NCBI GenBank assembly: GCA_030426705.1
Contig: JAUHXW010000162.1
Location: 1-6,777 of the forward strand
DNA: 6,777 nt
Source: Gammaproteobacteria bacterium
GTDB taxonomy: Bacteria; Pseudomonadota; Gammaproteobacteria; Xanthomonadales; Marinicellaceae
Direction of reading: 5' to 3'
Part shown: piece after piece, positions 4,115 through 6,777 of the stretch
How positions within the stretch are numbered: position 1 is the first letter of the stretch
Layout: each line of letters begins with the position of its first letter
Made by a program: the position numbers and the translations under genes
The notes under the pieces: model-generated
Databases searched by the model: none
Told to the model about the DNA's origin: nothing
The model's input: the letters and a program-made list of their open reading frames with translations, nothing else

Positions 4115-6777
4115 ATGACTTATGAAGCTTTGCCATTTTCAGCACATTATTTGATGGATGAGGAAAATTGGGTTAATCAATTACTGGATTATGCCAATCC
4201 TGGCGCAGGAAAACGTCAGGAAATCAAACAATTGGCCACTCAGCTGGTTGAAAATGTGCGGGCCAAGATTGATGACATGGACGGCATAGATGCGTTTATG
4301 AAGGAATATGATTTGTCCTCCAAAGAAGGCATATTGCTGATGTGTCTGGCCGAAGCCTTGCTGCGCATTCCCGATAAGGAAACTGCGGATAAATTGATTA
4401 AAGACAAAATCCTTGATGCCGACTGGAAATCGCATTTGGGTAAAAGTGAGTCGTTGTTTGTTAATGCTTCAACCTGGGGTTTGATGCTGACCGGTAGAAT
4501 CATTGATGTGGATGAGTCCAAAAGTGGCATGAAAAGAGCTTTGGACAAATTCATCAACAAAACCGGCGAACCCGTGATTCGCAAAGGCATTCACAAAGCC
4601 ATGCAAATGATGGGCAAACAATTCGTCATGGGAAGAACCATCAAGGAAGCCATCAAGCGTTCAGGTAAAAGTGATTTCAAAAAATACCGCTATTCCTATG
4701 ACATGTTGGGCGAAGCGGCTTTGACCCAGGCTGATGCTGATCGATACTTTGCCGCATATATGTCCTCGATTGCCAGCATAGCAGCTGCCAATAAAAAACG
4801 ACATATCAACGATGCTTCCAGCATTTCCATCAAATTATCAGCCTTGCACCCTCGCTATGAGGTAGCCAATGTCACACGTGTCATCAATGAGTTGGCACCC
4901 AAGGTTTTGGAACTGGCCAATCATGCCAAGGCACTGAATGTGGCCGTGACCATTGATGCCGAGGAAGCTGACCGTTTGGAAATATCACTGAAGATTTTTG
5001 AATGGGTTTACTCACGGTTGAATGATTATCAGGGCTTTGGTCTGGTGGTTCAGGCCTATCAGAAACGTGCCTTGAAGGTGTTGGAGTGGTTGGCAGATTT
5101 ATACGACCAACACCAAAGGTTAATCCCAATACGATTGGTTAAAGGCGCTTATTGGGACACTGAAATCAAACGTGCGCAGGAACAAGGTCTGGAACACTAC
5201 CCGGTGTTTACCCGCAAGGTGAATACTGATGTTTCCTACCTGGCTTGTGCCAGATTTTTGCTTGATAATCGCAAACGCTTTTACCCGCAATTTGCTACTC
5301 ACAACGCCAATACGGTGGCGGCCATAAAAATTCTGGCTGGCGAAAAAGGTGGTTATGAATTCCAAAGATTACATGGCATGGGTCAGTCTTTACATGCACA
5401 AACAGTCAGCGAAGATGGTTTGAACCGCCCTTGTAGAATTTATGCGCCAGTGGGATCACATGAAGATTTGTTGCCTTATCTGGTTCGCCGCCTGTTGGAA
5501 AACGGTGCCAATACCTCATTTGTGAACCGTTTGACCGATTTGACTTTGGACATTGATGCCATCACTCAGGATCCTATTGAAAAGGTCAGAAAGCACAAAA
5601 GCCACAAACATCCTATGCTGCCATTACCCAGAGACATTTTTGGTGAAAAACGCCTGAATTCAGCTGGCTTTAATTTGGGCGATATGCAAACTGTTGATGA
5701 CATTTTGCAAAAAATCGCTGCTGAAAGTGATTTGAAACACCATGCCACCAGCCTCATTCCTGGCACAGATGCAGTGGGTGATTTGCATGAAGTACGCTCG
5801 CCAGCTAATCTGGATCAGATCGTAGGCACTTATCACCAAGCGAAAGCAGAAGACATTGACCTCGCCATTCAAAATGCCCAACAGGCTTTTCCAGCCTGGC
5901 GCGACCGGAGGGTGGCTGAAAAAGCAGACATGCTGTTAAAACTGGCTGATTTGATGGAGCAAAACAGCTATGCGCTGATCAGTTTGTTACAAAATGAAGC
6001 GGGTAAAACTTTGGGGGACTGTATTGCCGAGCTGCGCGAAGCTGTTGATTTTTGCCGTTATTATGCCTATAAGGCTGTTGACCTCTGTGGCGAAGGTGAA
6101 AAAATGCCCGGCCCTACTGGCGAGAGCAATTACCTTTACCATCAAGGCAAGGGGGTGTTTGTTTGTATCAGCCCATGGAATTTTCCTTTGGCCATTTATG
6201 CAGGGCAAATCGTCGCTGCCTTGGTTACGGGCAATTGTGTGATTGCAAAACCGGCTGAACAAACCAGTTTAATCGGACACTTTACCGCGCAATTGATACA
6301 CCAGGCAGGTGTGCCCCAAAACGTGTTCCAATTGGTGTTGGGATCGGGTCGCACCATAGGCAATCAATTGTGCCAATGCTCAGCCATCACTGGCGTGGTA
6401 TTTACCGGCTCCACACAAACGGCACAAATTATTAATAGCAACTTAGCTGGACGTCAAAATGCAGCCATCGCTACTCTGATTGCTGAAACTGGTGGTCAAA
6501 ACTGCATGATTGCCGATTCATCCTGCTTGCCCGAGCAGTTAGTCAAAGACGTGATCAATTCGGCTTTCTTGAGTGCTGGGCAACGCTGCTCGGCACTGCG
6601 TGTTTTGTATATCCAAGACGATGTGGCAGACAAGGTGATACACATGCTGCAGGGCGCCATGGACGAGTTGAATATCGGCAACCCACAACTGTTCGCTACT
6701 GATTTGGGGCCGGTGATTGATGAAAAGGCTTTGGGTATTTTACAGGCGCACAAAGCCCGCATGGAGCAACAAGCCAA
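4115..6777 (+). CDS. putA: Bifunctional proline dehydrogenase / L-glutamate-gamma-semialdehyde dehydrogenase PutA, partial
   Basis: PutA oxidises proline to pyrroline-5-carboxylate with FAD, passing electrons to membrane quinones, then oxidises the semialdehyde to glutamate with NAD+. 887 codons are visible and the reading frame runs off the right edge. An alpha-helical arm (about 1-125) contains LFVNASTWGLMLTGR (114-128). The proline dehydrogenase barrel (about 170-475) has K240 in SISIKLSALHPRYE, D281 in DAEEADR, Q313 in VVQAYQKRA, Y346 in KGAYWD, Y443 in RIYAPVG and the substrate arginines R458-R459 in YLVRRLLENG. The aldehyde dehydrogenase domain (from about 520) has N689 in SPWNFPL, the general base E791 in ETGGQN and the catalytic C825 in AGQRCSALR. 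All key residues of both active sites are present. The protein begins where E. coli PutA is already past its ribbon-helix-helix domain, so it is the short, non-DNA-binding type (usually about 1000 residues or more). Whether a C-terminal extra domain follows cannot be seen. putA diverges from the haem-protein gene. Confidence 0.97.
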   Translation, partial: MTYEALPFSAHYLMDEENWVNQLLDYANPGAGKRQEIKQLATQLVENVRAKIDDMDGIDAFMKEYDLSSKEGILLMCLAEALLRIPDKETADKLIKDKILDADWKSHLGKSESLFVNASTWGLMLTGRIIDVDESKSGMKRALDKFINKTGEPVIRKGIHKAMQMMGKQFVMGRTIKEAIKRSGKSDFKKYRYSYDMLGEAALTQADADRYFAAYMSSIASIAAANKKRHINDASSISIKLSALHPRYEVANVTRVINELAPKVLELANHAKALNVAVTIDAEEADRLEISLKIFEWVYSRLNDYQGFGLVVQAYQKRALKVLEWLADLYDQHQRLIPIRLVKGAYWDTEIKRAQEQGLEHYPVFTRKVNTDVSYLACARFLLDNRKRFYPQFATHNANTVAAIKILAGEKGGYEFQRLHGMGQSLHAQTVSEDGLNRPCRIYAPVGSHEDLLPYLVRRLLENGANTSFVNRLTDLTLDIDAITQDPIEKVRKHKSHKHPMLPLPRDIFGEKRLNSAGFNLGDMQTVDDILQKIAAESDLKHHATSLIPGTDAVGDLHEVRSPANLDQIVGTYHQAKAEDIDLAIQNAQQAFPAWRDRRVAEKADMLLKLADLMEQNSYALISLLQNEAGKTLGDCIAELREAVDFCRYYAYKAVDLCGEGEKMPGPTGESNYLYHQGKGVFVCISPWNFPLAIYAGQIVAALVTGNCVIAKPAEQTSLIGHFTAQLIHQAGVPQNVFQLVLGSGRTIGNQLCQCSAITGVVFTGSTQTAQIINSNLAGRQNAAIATLIAETGGQNCMIADSSCLPEQLVKDVINSAFLSAGQRCSALRVLYIQDDVADKVIHMLQGAMDELNIGNPQLFATDLGPVIDEKALGILQAHKARMEQQA

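Noticed and set aside
4181..5881. Several open frames of 66-116 codons on the minus strand
   Set aside because: All lie antisense to putA, which is intact and conserved throughout; their products look like unstructured shadow translations.
5994..6262. Overlapping open frames on both strands within putA
   Set aside because: They coincide with the conserved aldehyde dehydrogenase domain of putA in another frame or strand, without ribosome sites.

Overview
This window looks like a piece of a gammaproteobacterial chromosome of fairly low G+C (low forties by eye). Three things suggest this. The first is the sequence of the PutA protein. The second is a tightly linked ECF sigma factor and Ser/Thr kinase pair. 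The third is a secreted protein ending in an 'IFEDGFES' tail, which I associate with Marinicella/Lysobacter-like gammaproteobacteria. The genus-level guess is inference only. There are four real genes, no RNA genes, no mobile elements and no CRISPR array.

Layout. Positions 1-1557 (minus strand) hold a two-gene unit: an ECF-type sigma-70 factor (985-1557), then a Ser/Thr protein kinase (1-988) whose C-terminal part lies beyond the left edge. The two genes share a 4-bp ATGA overlap, so translation is probably coupled. Positions 1558-1734 are intergenic, with a TATAAT box close to the sigma start and an unexplained GC-rich patch. Positions 1735-3918 (minus) encode a 727-aa exported, single c-haem protein that resembles the alpha subunit of hydrazine synthase (HzsA-related). 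Positions 3919-4114 are a divergent promoter region. From 4115 to the right edge (plus strand) runs putA, the bifunctional proline dehydrogenase / glutamate-semialdehyde dehydrogenase, cut off inside its aldehyde dehydrogenase domain.

How the genes may work together. PutA burns proline to glutamate and feeds electrons to the respiratory chain. It lacks the DNA-binding domain that lets some PutA proteins repress themselves, so control must come from elsewhere; an imperfect palindrome on its -35 region is a candidate operator. The haem protein is transcribed away from putA and towards the sigma/kinase pair on the same strand, 177 bp upstream of it. The sigma/kinase pair looks like a phosphorylation-controlled signalling module without a visible anti-sigma factor. 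Whether it regulates the haem protein gene is an open question. The least explained parts of the window are the HzsA-like monohaem protein, its C-terminal tail, and its adjacency to the sigma/kinase module.
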